This document shows positions 6,395-12,527 of a stretch of DNA of 12,527 nt, piece after piece. A program made the position numbers and the translations under genes. The first letter of the stretch is position 1. Each line of letters begins with the position of its first letter. The stretch comes from Rhodoferax sp. (GTDB lineage Bacteria; Pseudomonadota; Gammaproteobacteria; Burkholderiales; Burkholderiaceae_C), in NCBI GenBank assembly GCA_020048255.1, contig JAIFMR010000186.1, positions 1 through 12,527 of the forward strand. Reading direction: 5' to 3'. The notes beneath the pieces were generated by a model, which saw only the letters and a list, made by a program, of their open reading frames with translations, had not been told where the DNA came from and searched no databases.

Positions 6395-6727
6395 ATGAAA
6401 TCATCACAAATCATTTTTGCGGCTTTGACTACCTCGTTGCTGATGAGTGCTAGCGCGTTTGCGCGCGGCCCGGGTCAAGCACAGCAAGGTACAGCCGCCG
6501 GCACGGCAGCCCAATCCAGGTCAGGGTTTGCTGGTGCGGCAAGTACAGCGGGTACACGCACTGTAACGGCAACCCGCGCTCAGCTGCACACACCAGGCAC
6601 AGGTTTGACAGATTCCAGCTTAGCGACTGGCCGTCCCACTACAGCAGGCGTGCCACGCGGCATTCACACCCCAGGCACGGGTTTGACAACGTCCACCACC
6701 GACAGCACGGCAGTTGTTGCCCAGTAG
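6395..6727 (+). CDS. Small secreted HTPGTGLT-motif protein, copy 2
   Basis: This 110-residue paralogue of the protein at 3502 has a signal peptide at about 1-23 (ending SASAFA). The mature part is Gly/Ala/Thr-rich and lacks cysteine. The motif HTPGTGLT occurs twice, at 65-72 and 91-98, the second within GVPRGIHTPGTGLTTS; copy 1 retains only the second, with a degraded LHTMNTDS at the first site. This suggests a short internal repeat unit. The ATG follows AGGAG (6383-6387) by seven bases, in a context identical to copy 1. No function can be assigned; the protein is exported and presumably acts with the DUF2202 protein encoded next. Confidence 0.82.
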   Translation: MKSSQIIFAALTTSLLMSASAFARGPGQAQQGTAAGTAAQSRSGFAGAASTAGTRTVTATRAQLHTPGTGLTDSSLATGRPTTAGVPRGIHTPGTGLTTSTTDSTAVVAQ

Positions 6728-6805
6728 GCCACGTCACGCGCTCGTTCAACGCCGGGGCTGCTTGAGTCTCTGGCAGTTTCTTCAAATTATTTCAGAAAGC
6801 TTGGC

Positions 6806-7486
6806 GTGAAAAAATACAGAAAAACTTGGGCAGCAGCCTGCATCGTGACTTTTTCCCTGGTAGGTTGTGGCGGTGGTGGCAGTGATGCGGGCACCGGAGT
6901 CAACACCACCGGGATGGCTACCAGCAGTGCTGCGCTGATCTCGACACTGGTCACCTTGCCTATCGAGAGCCTGAGTGAGACCGAGCAGAACTCCCTGGTG
7001 TTCATGCGCGAAGAAGAAAAGCTGGCGCATGATGTGTACATCCAGATGGACGGTCTGTGGCGTGGTTACACCAAGGTGTTTGGCAACATTGCCAACAGCG
7101 AGGCCAGTCACACCGAATCAGTTAGGCAATTGTTGGTGCGCTACACGCTGCCAGACCCTGCAGCCACCTTGGGTGCCGGTGTGTTTTTGAACACCACATT
7201 GCAAAACCTGTACACCCAACTGGTGGCTACAGGCTCGGTGTCTTTGGTGGAGGGGCTCAAAGTGGGCGCGACCATTGAAGAGGTCGACATGATTGACCTG
7301 AACAAGGCACTGACAGAAGTCGACAACCAGGACATCACGCTGGTCTACCAAAACCTGCTCAAAGGCTCACGTAACCATTTGCGCGCGTTTGTGAATGCCT
7401 TGGCGGCTCAGGGCGTGGTGTATGTGCCGCAGTACATGGCGCTTGCGGATTACCTGGCGATTGTCAATGCGCCCATGGAGCGCTGA
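6806..7486 (+). CDS. DUF2202 ferritin-like lipoprotein, copy 2
   Basis: This 226-residue paralogue of the protein at 3930 has lipobox SLVGC (C21) followed by a Gly-rich linker. About 86% of the domain is identical by hand count, and every candidate di-iron ligand is kept: FMREEEKLAHD, SEASH, IEEVDMID and GSRNHL. Substitutions are mostly conservative (for example I/V, L/M, D/E), as expected if both copies are under selection. The start is GTG at 6806 with AGAAAG six bases upstream, as in copy 1. The signal peptide and linker differ much more than the domain. Nothing on this strand follows; the next gene is convergent, 49 bases away. Confidence 0.88.
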   Translation: MKKYRKTWAAACIVTFSLVGCGGGGSDAGTGVNTTGMATSSAALISTLVTLPIESLSETEQNSLVFMREEEKLAHDVYIQMDGLWRGYTKVFGNIANSEASHTESVRQLLVRYTLPDPAATLGAGVFLNTTLQNLYTQLVATGSVSLVEGLKVGATIEEVDMIDLNKALTEVDNQDITLVYQNLLKGSRNHLRAFVNALAAQGVVYVPQYMALADYLAIVNAPMER

Positions 7487-7522
7487 CCCCTGACAGCCAG
7501 AGTCAACCACCTGGCCCGTTCA

Positions 7523-7536
7523 AGGCCATGTGGCCT
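7523..7536. terminator. Weak hairpin between convergent genes
   Basis: AGGCC (7523-7527) and GGCCT (7532-7536) form a five-base stem around ATGT between the DUF2202 stop and the isochorismatase stop. There is no T-tract on either strand, so an intrinsic terminator is doubtful; it is simply the best structure in this 49-base gap. Confidence 0.2.
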
Positions 7537-8075
7537 CAGGCGTCAAACCGCACATCCGCTGCCGGCGTGACACGCGCCTGGCCCGCAAAGCTGCCCATGC
7601 TCGTCAAGACTTCGTTGTGGTGTGTTGAGATCTGTGCCGCTGTGAGGACCTTGTTGTCCAGGGTGCTGTGACCGTCTGCCACCAGGGTCACAGGGTAGCC
7701 TAAGGTCAGCGCGCGACGTGTGGTGGTGTCGACACAAAACTCGCTTTGCAGTCCACAAATCACCAGCTTGCTGATGTTTTTGGCCTGCAGCACGGCAAGC
7801 AGATCCGTGTTGTGAAACGAATCGGGCGTGGTCTTTCGGACGTAGCTGTCCTCTGGCCCGACTTGCAGGTCAGGGTCCAGTTTCCAGGCGTCAGACGCAT
7901 AAGTCATGGGGCCACCCGGCTCTTCATGCTGGATCACGATGACCGGTGCTTTCGCCTGTCGGGCTGCAGCGATGACCTGGTTGATGCGATCGATGACCCG
8001 TTTGGCTTCAAAGGCGGCGTACTGACCTGAGCACAAGTCATTTTGGACATCAATGATGAGCAGCGCGGTGGTCAT
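7536..8075 (-). CDS. Isochorismatase-fold cysteine hydrolase
   Basis: This 179-residue cytoplasmic hydrolase of the isochorismatase/nicotinamidase superfamily has its catalytic triad in place: D9 in LLIIDVQND, K81 in VRKTTPDSF and C114 in GLQSEFCVDTTTRRA. The family cleaves amides, carbamoyl groups or vinyl ethers; the substrate cannot be read here, and it lacks the extra domain of true enterobactin isochorismatases. Its ATG overlaps the glcF stop (ATGA at 8072-8075), so it is the last gene of the glcEF transcript, which suggests a role in the same catabolic route or simple passenger status. Confidence 0.9.
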   Translation of the reverse strand: MTTALLIIDVQNDLCSGQYAAFEAKRVIDRINQVIAAARQAKAPVIVIQHEEPGGPMTYASDAWKLDPDLQVGPEDSYVRKTTPDSFHNTDLLAVLQAKNISKLVICGLQSEFCVDTTTRRALTLGYPVTLVADGHSTLDNKVLTAAQISTHHNEVLTSMGSFAGQARVTPAADVRFDA

Positions 8076-9346
8076 GCTTTGGACTCCTGGGATGTATTTT
8101 TTTGCAAAGCGGCATCCAGCACCTCAATCCAGTGGCGCACCGGCGTCGCTGTGCCACTTTGCAAGTGGGTAATGCAGCCAATGTTGGCCGACACAATCTG
8201 ATCCGGTTTGTCAGGCCCAAAGGTGGTGTCCAGGTTGCTCAATTTGCGGTCTCTCAGCTGGTATGAGATCTCTGGGTTGAGCACGCTGTAGGTGCCCGCT
8301 GAACCGCAACACAGGTGCGACTCGCAACCGGTGATCTTGACGTTAAAGCCCAGTTCGCCCATGTATTTTTCAACACCTCCGCGCAGTTGCAGGCCGTGCT
8401 GCAGCGAGCACGGCGGATGAAAGGCGATCTTGCTTGCCTGCTTGGAGACCTGATGGCGCAAGCGTTGGCTCAGCTCGGGCAGCCATTCGCTGATGTCCTG
8501 TGTCAGTTCGCTGACGCGACTGGCCTTGTCTGCGTAGATCGGGTCATCCCGCAAGATATGGCCGTAGTCCTTGACGGTGACGCCGCAGCCCGAGGCGTTC
8601 ATCACAATGCCTTCCACACCGCTCTGGGCGTCTTGGCCCTCAATGTAGGGCCACCAGGCATCAATGTTGGCACGCATCTGGGCCATGCCACCGTCCTGGT
8701 CATTCAGGTGAAACTTGACCGCACCACAGCAACCGGCCTTGGGTGCAATCACGCTCTGGATACCGGCGGCGTCGAGCACGCGGGCCGTGGCGCTGTTGAT
8801 GTTCGGGCTCATGCTGGGCTGTACACAACCGGCCAGCATGAGCACCTTGCGGGTGTGTTCGCGGCTTGGCCAGGTTCCTGCATCCTGTTTGGCTGGCACT
8901 TTGTTTTTCAGGGCTGCAGGCAGCAACGGCCGCACCAGTTGGCCCAGTGCCATGGCCGGTGCAAATACCGGCGAGGGCAGGCCCTCCTTCAGTGCCCAGC
9001 GCACAGCGCGTTCGCTTGCTGGGCGTGGCACCTGGGCATCTACCAGCTTGCGACCAATGTCGAGCAAGTGGCCATATTGCACCCCACTGGGACAAGTGCT
9101 TTCGCAGTTGCGGCAAGTCAGGCAACGGTCCAGATGCTGCTGGGTCTTGCGTGTGGGGGTGACGCCCTCCAGGACTTGCTTCATGAGGTAAATGCGGCCG
9201 CGCGGGCCGTCCAGCTCGTCGCCCAGCAACTGGTAGGTGGGGCAGGTTGCCGTGCAAAAACCGCAATGCACACATTTGCGCAAAATGGCTTCGGCCTCCA
9301 GACCATCGGGGGTGCCCTGGTATTGGGCGCTCAGTTGGGTTTGCAT
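8072..9346 (-). CDS. glcF: Glycolate oxidase iron-sulfur subunit GlcF
   Basis: This 424-residue subunit passes electrons from the flavin subunits of glycolate oxidase to the membrane quinone pool. Two 4Fe-4S ferredoxin motifs are intact: C25, C28, C31, C35 and C75, C78, C81, C85, the latter preceding PSGVQYG. The C-terminal half has the paired cysteine-rich (CCG) domains of the HdrB/GlcF class: LAGC (174) with GCCG (205-208), and HPPC (313) with LCCGSAG (345-351). The length fits GlcF (about 400-420). It starts five bases after the glcE stop and overlaps the isochorismatase gene by four, a tight operon. Related lactate or 2-hydroxyglutarate oxidases share this architecture, so the true substrate is less certain than the role. 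Confidence 0.93.
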   Translation of the reverse strand: MQTQLSAQYQGTPDGLEAEAILRKCVHCGFCTATCPTYQLLGDELDGPRGRIYLMKQVLEGVTPTRKTQQHLDRCLTCRNCESTCPSGVQYGHLLDIGRKLVDAQVPRPASERAVRWALKEGLPSPVFAPAMALGQLVRPLLPAALKNKVPAKQDAGTWPSREHTRKVLMLAGCVQPSMSPNINSATARVLDAAGIQSVIAPKAGCCGAVKFHLNDQDGGMAQMRANIDAWWPYIEGQDAQSGVEGIVMNASGCGVTVKDYGHILRDDPIYADKASRVSELTQDISEWLPELSQRLRHQVSKQASKIAFHPPCSLQHGLQLRGGVEKYMGELGFNVKITGCESHLCCGSAGTYSVLNPEISYQLRDRKLSNLDTTFGPDKPDQIVSANIGCITHLQSGTATPVRHWIEVLDAALQKNTSQESKA

Positions 9347-9351
9347 GGGCT

Positions 9352-10494
9352 TTACAGGTGAGGGTACATGCGGCCGGGGTTGAAAATACCGGCCGGGTCA
9401 AACTCTGCCTTCAGGCGGCGGTGCACGCCCTCCAGCGCTGGGGTTAATGTGTCAAATCGGCCACTAGCGCCAGTGTGTTCTGCGGTATTAGTTATAAAAA
9501 GCGTAGCAGAACCACCGACTGCAGCTGCGGCCTTGCGCAGCTGAGTTTTGGCGCTCAGCGGTGCCCACAGCCAGCGTTGCCCGCCATGCCACTCCACCAA
9601 TTGCGGCCAGGGCAGGTTCAATACCGGCGCGGTCGGCGGCACACTCAGGCGCCACAATGCCAGGGGCTCGCTGCCGCTGGCTGCACGGGGGGCAAAGAAG
9701 GGCAGACGCTGGTCCCGGCAGGCGGTCCAGTCAAGTCCGGCTTGGGCGTTGTCCATCACCTTGCCAGGGATGTCTTGCGTCATCTTCTCAAGGGCTGAAT
9801 GGACAGCTGCCACAGCTCCGCGCAGCCGCACAAACAACAATTCGGGCGCGCCTGGGGTGGTGTCGTCACGCACCCAGCAGCTGGCGTTCAGGGGCAGGGG
9901 CTGCGCACCCCAGCGGTGCAGTTGATCCAGGGCGCGGGCTTGGTCCAGTTCAAATACCAGAGTGGCCTCGGCAGGCGCCACCGGCAGCACTTTCAACGAC
10001 ATCTCCGTCAGCAGACCCAGCGTGCCCAGGCTGCCCGCCAGCAGGCGCGACACGTCATAACCCGCCACATTTTTCATCACTTGGCCGCCAAAGGTCAGGT
10101 GCTCGGCCCGGCCGTTGATCAATTGCACACCGAGTACAAAGTCGCGCACGCCGCCCACACTGGCGCGTGCGGGGCCACTCAGGCCGGCCGCCACCATGCC
10201 GCCGCAAGTACCGCCGCCGCTGGTGCCAAAGCGGGGTGGCTCAAAAGCCAGGCACTGGCCTTTGTCGGCCAGCGTGGCCTCCAGCTCAGCCAGTGGTGTG
10301 CCGGCGCGCACCGTGACCACCAATTCGGTGGGTTCGTAGCTGACGATGCCGCGGTAGGGTGTGGTGTCGAGCACCTCACCGCGTGTTACTTCGCCATAAA
10401 AGTCTTTGCTGCCCTGGCCGCGAATGCGCAGTGGGGTCTGACTTGCCGCAGCAGCGCGGATTTGGTCGGTGAGGTGTTGCAGGACGGCTTGCAT
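9352..10494 (-). CDS. glcE: Glycolate oxidase FAD-binding subunit GlcE
   Basis: This 380-residue flavoprotein subunit of glycolate oxidase has a PCMH-type FAD-binding domain at about 15-175. Its signatures are RIRGQGSKDF (23-32), YEPTELVVTVRAGTPLAELE (in outline 53-72), the Gly-rich GGTCGGMVAAGLSGP and the stretch VMKNVAGYDVSRLLAGS, which are characteristic of GlcE rather than GlcD. The C-terminus closes with FDPAGIFNPGRMYP, the usual end of this oxidase class. An AT-rich patch near 9478-9515 encodes TLFITNTAEH in otherwise GC-rich DNA but does not break the frame. In E. coli GlcD, GlcE and GlcF are all needed for activity; the preceding gene here is not glcD but a gluconolactonase-like gene. 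Confidence 0.93.
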   Translation of the reverse strand: MQAVLQHLTDQIRAAAASQTPLRIRGQGSKDFYGEVTRGEVLDTTPYRGIVSYEPTELVVTVRAGTPLAELEATLADKGQCLAFEPPRFGTSGGGTCGGMVAAGLSGPARASVGGVRDFVLGVQLINGRAEHLTFGGQVMKNVAGYDVSRLLAGSLGTLGLLTEMSLKVLPVAPAEATLVFELDQARALDQLHRWGAQPLPLNASCWVRDDTTPGAPELLFVRLRGAVAAVHSALEKMTQDIPGKVMDNAQAGLDWTACRDQRLPFFAPRAASGSEPLALWRLSVPPTAPVLNLPWPQLVEWHGGQRWLWAPLSAKTQLRKAAAAVGGSATLFITNTAEHTGASGRFDTLTPALEGVHRRLKAEFDPAGIFNPGRMYPHL

Positions 10495-10530
10495 GGCGCT
10501 CAGTTCAATTTTGAAGTCGCCATGGTAGTG

Positions 10531-10560
10531 CCAAGCCCGCCTGGCTTGGTTGAATTTTTT
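10531..10560 (+). terminator. Hairpin with T-tract on the strand opposite to the genes
   Basis: CCAAGCC (10531-10537) and GGCTTGG (10543-10549) form a perfect seven-base stem with loop CGCCT, followed on the plus strand by TTGAATTTTTT. That is terminator geometry for plus-strand transcription, although both flanking genes lie on the minus strand. On the minus strand no T-run follows, so there it would be only an RNA stem between the SMP-30 and glcE cistrons. Stopping antisense transcripts is a possible role (inference). Confidence 0.45.
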
Positions 10561-10581
10561 GAAAACCTTGTGTTCTAAAAA

Positions 10582-11532
10582 TTAGTCTTTGAAGAAATTC
10601 GCTGGCAGACCCGCCACCTCCACTTGCATGGACAGCACCGCGCCTGACAGGCTGAAAGCCGCCAGCTCGGATGCGCTGCGATGATGTTTTGCGCTGGTCA
10701 CGTACAGCGTCTTCAGGTCTTCGCCACCAAAGCAGACCGCCGTGGGGCATTGCAGTGGTACCGGGATCTCGGCCAGCAAGCCGCCGTCGGGCGCGAATTG
10801 GCAGACCCGCCGTCCTTCAAACATGGCCACCCAATAATTGCCCTGGGAGTCCACCGCAGCGCCATCAGGGCGGCCGCGGTAGTAGCCGTTGTTGGCGTCC
10901 AGCGGGTCTGACATCCAGCCCTCCAGCTTGGGTCGGATGGTGGCAAAAACCGATTTTTTGCCCAGGGTGTTGCTGCCCAGATCGTATTCCCAGGTCCAGA
11001 TCGTGTGGCTGGGCGTGTCGGTCCAGTACAGGGTTCGGTTGTCGGGGCTGAAGGCCAGACCATTGGCGGTGGTGAAGGCTTGGTCTTTGGGGCTGATCAT
11101 GCGGGTGGCACGTGGTGTGCTGCCTGGGTCCGTCCCGCGGGCGTCAACACAATACAGCGCGGCATTGCCTTCGGTGCGGGTTTCATCCAGGGTGCCGACC
11201 CAGAACCGGCCCAGCGCATCACACTTGCCATCATTGGCGCGGTGGTAGGTGGGGTCGTAATCCAGCGTGGCCAGGCGTTGCAGCGGGCCACCCCATTCCG
11301 TGGCCCGAAACACCCCGTCGCGCAGGGCCATCACCAGGCCACCACCTTGTGCCGGTGCAATGCAGCCCGGCTCGGAAGGCACATCCCAGGCCTCGACTGT
11401 GCCCATATAGACGTTGGCCCGCAGAATTTGCTTGCCAGAAATATCCACCCAGTACAGCATTTGCTCCTGCGGGTGCCAAAACGGCGATTCGCCCAGGGCG
11501 TAAGTGGTTGGGGTAACGGTTTGCCAGTTCAT
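10582..11532 (-). CDS. SMP-30/gluconolactonase-like protein
   Basis: This 316-residue cytoplasmic protein belongs to the SMP-30/gluconolactonase/LRE family of six-bladed propellers, which hydrolyse sugar-acid lactones with a divalent metal. The metal ligands known from human SMP-30 (E18, N154, D204) correspond to E15 in LGESPFW, N157 in TTANGLAFSPD and D223 in RPDGAAVD; the substrate-contact region HRANDGKCD (98-105) is also present. The length is typical. The start ATG at 11530-11532 is preceded by AGGA at a suitable distance on the minus strand. The glcE gene begins 87 bases downstream on the same strand, with a hairpin between. The actual lactone is unknown; pairing with a hydroxy-acid oxidase suggests sugar-acid catabolism. 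Confidence 0.9.
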   Translation of the reverse strand: MNWQTVTPTTYALGESPFWHPQEQMLYWVDISGKQILRANVYMGTVEAWDVPSEPGCIAPAQGGGLVMALRDGVFRATEWGGPLQRLATLDYDPTYHRANDGKCDALGRFWVGTLDETRTEGNAALYCVDARGTDPGSTPRATRMISPKDQAFTTANGLAFSPDNRTLYWTDTPSHTIWTWEYDLGSNTLGKKSVFATIRPKLEGWMSDPLDANNGYYRGRPDGAAVDSQGNYWVAMFEGRRVCQFAPDGGLLAEIPVPLQCPTAVCFGGEDLKTLYVTSAKHHRSASELAAFSLSGAVLSMQVEVAGLPANFFKD

Positions 11533-11629
11533 GCGAGTTCCTTGGTAAGGTGGCGGTGTTGCAGCCGCCGGGGATCTTGGTCGGAACCTATCGTAGCGGG
11601 AAGCTCAAAAGCGCGTATTGACAGGGCAC

Positions 11630-11667
11630 AAAAAAGGCTCCCCAAAACCTTGCGGTCTTGGGGAGCC
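11630..11667 (-). terminator. Intrinsic terminator of the ammonium transporter gene
   Basis: GGCTCCCCAA (11636-11645) and TTGGGGAGCC (11658-11667) make a perfect ten-base stem with a 12-base loop. Reading on the minus strand, the stem is followed at once by six T residues (A-run 11630-11635 on the plus strand). This is a textbook rho-independent terminator about 60 bases after the transporter stop codon. Confidence 0.9.
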
Positions 11668-11692
11668 AACTCTCAAGAAATCAATCAAAGCG

Positions 11693-11716
11693 GCTGTAGG
11701 CCCCGTGGCCTACAGC
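11693..11716 (-). terminator. Second hairpin directly behind the ammonium transporter gene
   Basis: GCTGTAGGCC (11693-11702) and GGCCTACAGC (11707-11716) form a perfect ten-base stem with a four-base loop, eleven bases past the stop codon. Downstream on the minus strand is only a broken T-rich stretch (CGCTTTGATTGATTTC). It may be an accessory terminator or a 3'-end stabilising stem placed before the strong terminator. Confidence 0.5.
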
Positions 11717-11727
11717 AACTGCCCGGC

Positions 11728-12527
11728 TTATCGGCCGTAAGCAGACTCACCGTGAGAGGTGATGTCCAGACCTTCGCGTTCAGACTCTTCCGAGGCGCGC
11801 AGACCGATGGTCAGATCGACAATCTTGTAGGCCACGAAGGACACGACGCCAGACCAGATCACGGTAGTCAACACGGCCTTGGCCTGGATCCAGACCTGAG
11901 AAGCGATAGAGTAGTCAGCAGAAGTCACCATGGTTGCTGTCACCCAGTCGGCAACGTAGCCAGGGCCACCCAGGGCGGGGCTGTTGAACACGCCAGTCAG
12001 CAGCGCACCCAGAATACCGCAGACGCCGTGGACACCGAACACGTCCAGCGAGTCGTCAGCACCGAGCAGCTTCTTCAGGCCGTTCACACCCCACAGGCCA
12101 GCAAAGCCGGACAGGAAGCCGATGATCAACGCGCCACCGATACCGACGTTACCGGCAGCTGGCGTGATCGCCACCAAACCTGCCACGCAACCAGAAGCAG
12201 CGCCCAACATCGAAGCCTTGCCACGCATCAGGGTCTCACCGATACACCAGGCCAACACCGCTGCCGCTGTGGCGCCAAAGGTATTGATGAAGGCCAAGGC
12301 CGCAAAACCGTTGGCTTCCAGGGCCGAACCTGCATTGAAACCGAACCAGCCCACCCACAGCAGCGATGCGCCAACCATGGTCAAAGTCAGGCTGTGAGGC
12401 GCCATGGACTCTTTGCCGTAACCAATCCGCTTGCCAACCATGTAGGCACCGATCAAACCAGCCACAGCAGCGTTGATGTGCACCACGGTACCGCCGGCAA
12501 AGTCCAGCGCACCAGTCTGCCAGACGT
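11728..12527 (-). CDS. amtB: Ammonium transporter AmtB, 5' part cut off by the window edge
   Basis: About 265 C-terminal residues of an inner-membrane ammonium channel are visible. The frame runs open to the window edge with DFAGGTVVHINA just inside it, so the gene continues beyond 12527, and the internal GTG near 12486 is not the start. The twin-histidine pore is present: the first His in GGTVVHIN (E. coli H168) and the second in DVFGVHGVCG (E. coli H318). Several hydrophobic helices separate them, as expected for the second half of an 11-helix channel. The cytoplasmic tail, EREGLDITSHGESAYGR, matches the conserved PII-contact segment, so control by GlnK/GlnB is expected. A glnK gene would normally lie upstream, outside the window. 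Two hairpins follow the stop. Confidence 0.95.
   Translation of the reverse strand, partial: VWQTGALDFAGGTVVHINAAVAGLIGAYMVGKRIGYGKESMAPHSLTLTMVGASLLWVGWFGFNAGSALEANGFAALAFINTFGATAAAVLAWCIGETLMRGKASMLGAASGCVAGLVAITPAAGNVGIGGALIIGFLSGFAGLWGVNGLKKLLGADDSLDVFGVHGVCGILGALLTGVFNSPALGGPGYVADWVTATMVTSADYSIASQVWIQAKAVLTTVIWSGVVSFVAYKIVDLTIGLRASEESEREGLDITSHGESAYGR

Larger units (their letters stand above)
5845..7486 (+). repeat. Duplicated block, copy 2 (leader, intact Gly/Arg gene, HTPGTGLT gene, DUF2202 gene)
   Basis: This is the counterpart of 3266-4607. It begins at GCTGGG (5845) just after the glycine-zipper gene and ends at the DUF2202 stop. It keeps a full Gly/Arg-rich gene that copy 1 has lost, but it is not followed by Spy-like or glycine-zipper genes. 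The two blocks are direct repeats with leaders offset by exactly 2580 bases. Confidence 0.9.

Noticed and set aside
3266..7486. Transposon or integrative element as the cause of the duplication
   Set aside because: No transposase, integrase, terminal inverted repeats or clear target-site duplications were visible at the block edges.
8315..9361. Long plus-strand ORF opposite glcF
   Set aside because: It lies entirely antisense to a gene with complete iron-sulfur motifs, and its cysteine/histidine-rich composition is a mirror of that gene.
9478..9515. Another copy of the AT-rich dispersed element inside glcE
   Set aside because: The resemblance is loose, the reading frame is continuous, and the residues encoded fit the protein.
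9799..10578. Long plus-strand ORF opposite glcE
   Set aside because: Antisense to conserved FAD-binding motifs, no recognisable domain.

Overview
The window looks like a chromosomal segment of a betaproteobacterium, most likely Comamonadaceae (Rhodoferax/Polaromonas-like). The reasons are the moderately high GC, the protein styles, an E. coli-like AmtB with a PII-binding tail, and an AT-rich intergenic element at about 1124-1180 that resembles short repeats I associate with that family. The taxon is inferred from general familiarity; no search was run.

Layout. (1) 28-3237, minus strand: an OmpR-type response regulator and its histidine kinase (ATGA overlap), followed by a class I DAHP synthase (first step of aromatic amino acid synthesis) after an AT-rich repeat. 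(2) 3266-7486, plus strand, divergent from the two-component genes: an accessory region in which almost every product carries an export signal. It holds two copies of the same block: a promoter with a ~90-nt leader, a Gly/Arg-rich secreted protein, a small secreted protein with the motif HTPGTGLT, and a DUF2202 ferritin-like lipoprotein. In copy 1 the Gly/Arg-rich gene is collapsed to a remnant, and the operon continues by overlapping or near-overlapping starts into a Spy/LTXXQ-like periplasmic protein and a glycine-zipper protein. Copy 2 has the intact Gly/Arg-rich gene but ends after DUF2202. (3) 7536-11532, minus strand: SMP-30/gluconolactonase-like protein, glcE, glcF and an isochorismatase-fold hydrolase, a probable 2-hydroxy-acid/sugar-acid catabolic operon that lacks glcD in this window. 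(4) 11630-12527, minus strand: the 3' part of an ammonium transporter gene with two successive hairpins behind it, the second a clear intrinsic terminator.

The part most likely to be undescribed is region 2. A two-component system sits back-to-back with a duplicated set of exported proteins that includes two ferritin-like lipoproteins with all expected di-iron ligands, and one arm includes a Spy/CpxP-like protein. The arrangement resembles cpxRA-cpxP and suggests an envelope-stress or metal-handling regulon, but the stimulus and function are inference. The two promoter/leader copies have stayed about 88% identical even though the first gene behind one of them is dead.

No gene-free stretch exceeds 300 bases; the longest is the divergent promoter and remnant region 3238-3501.
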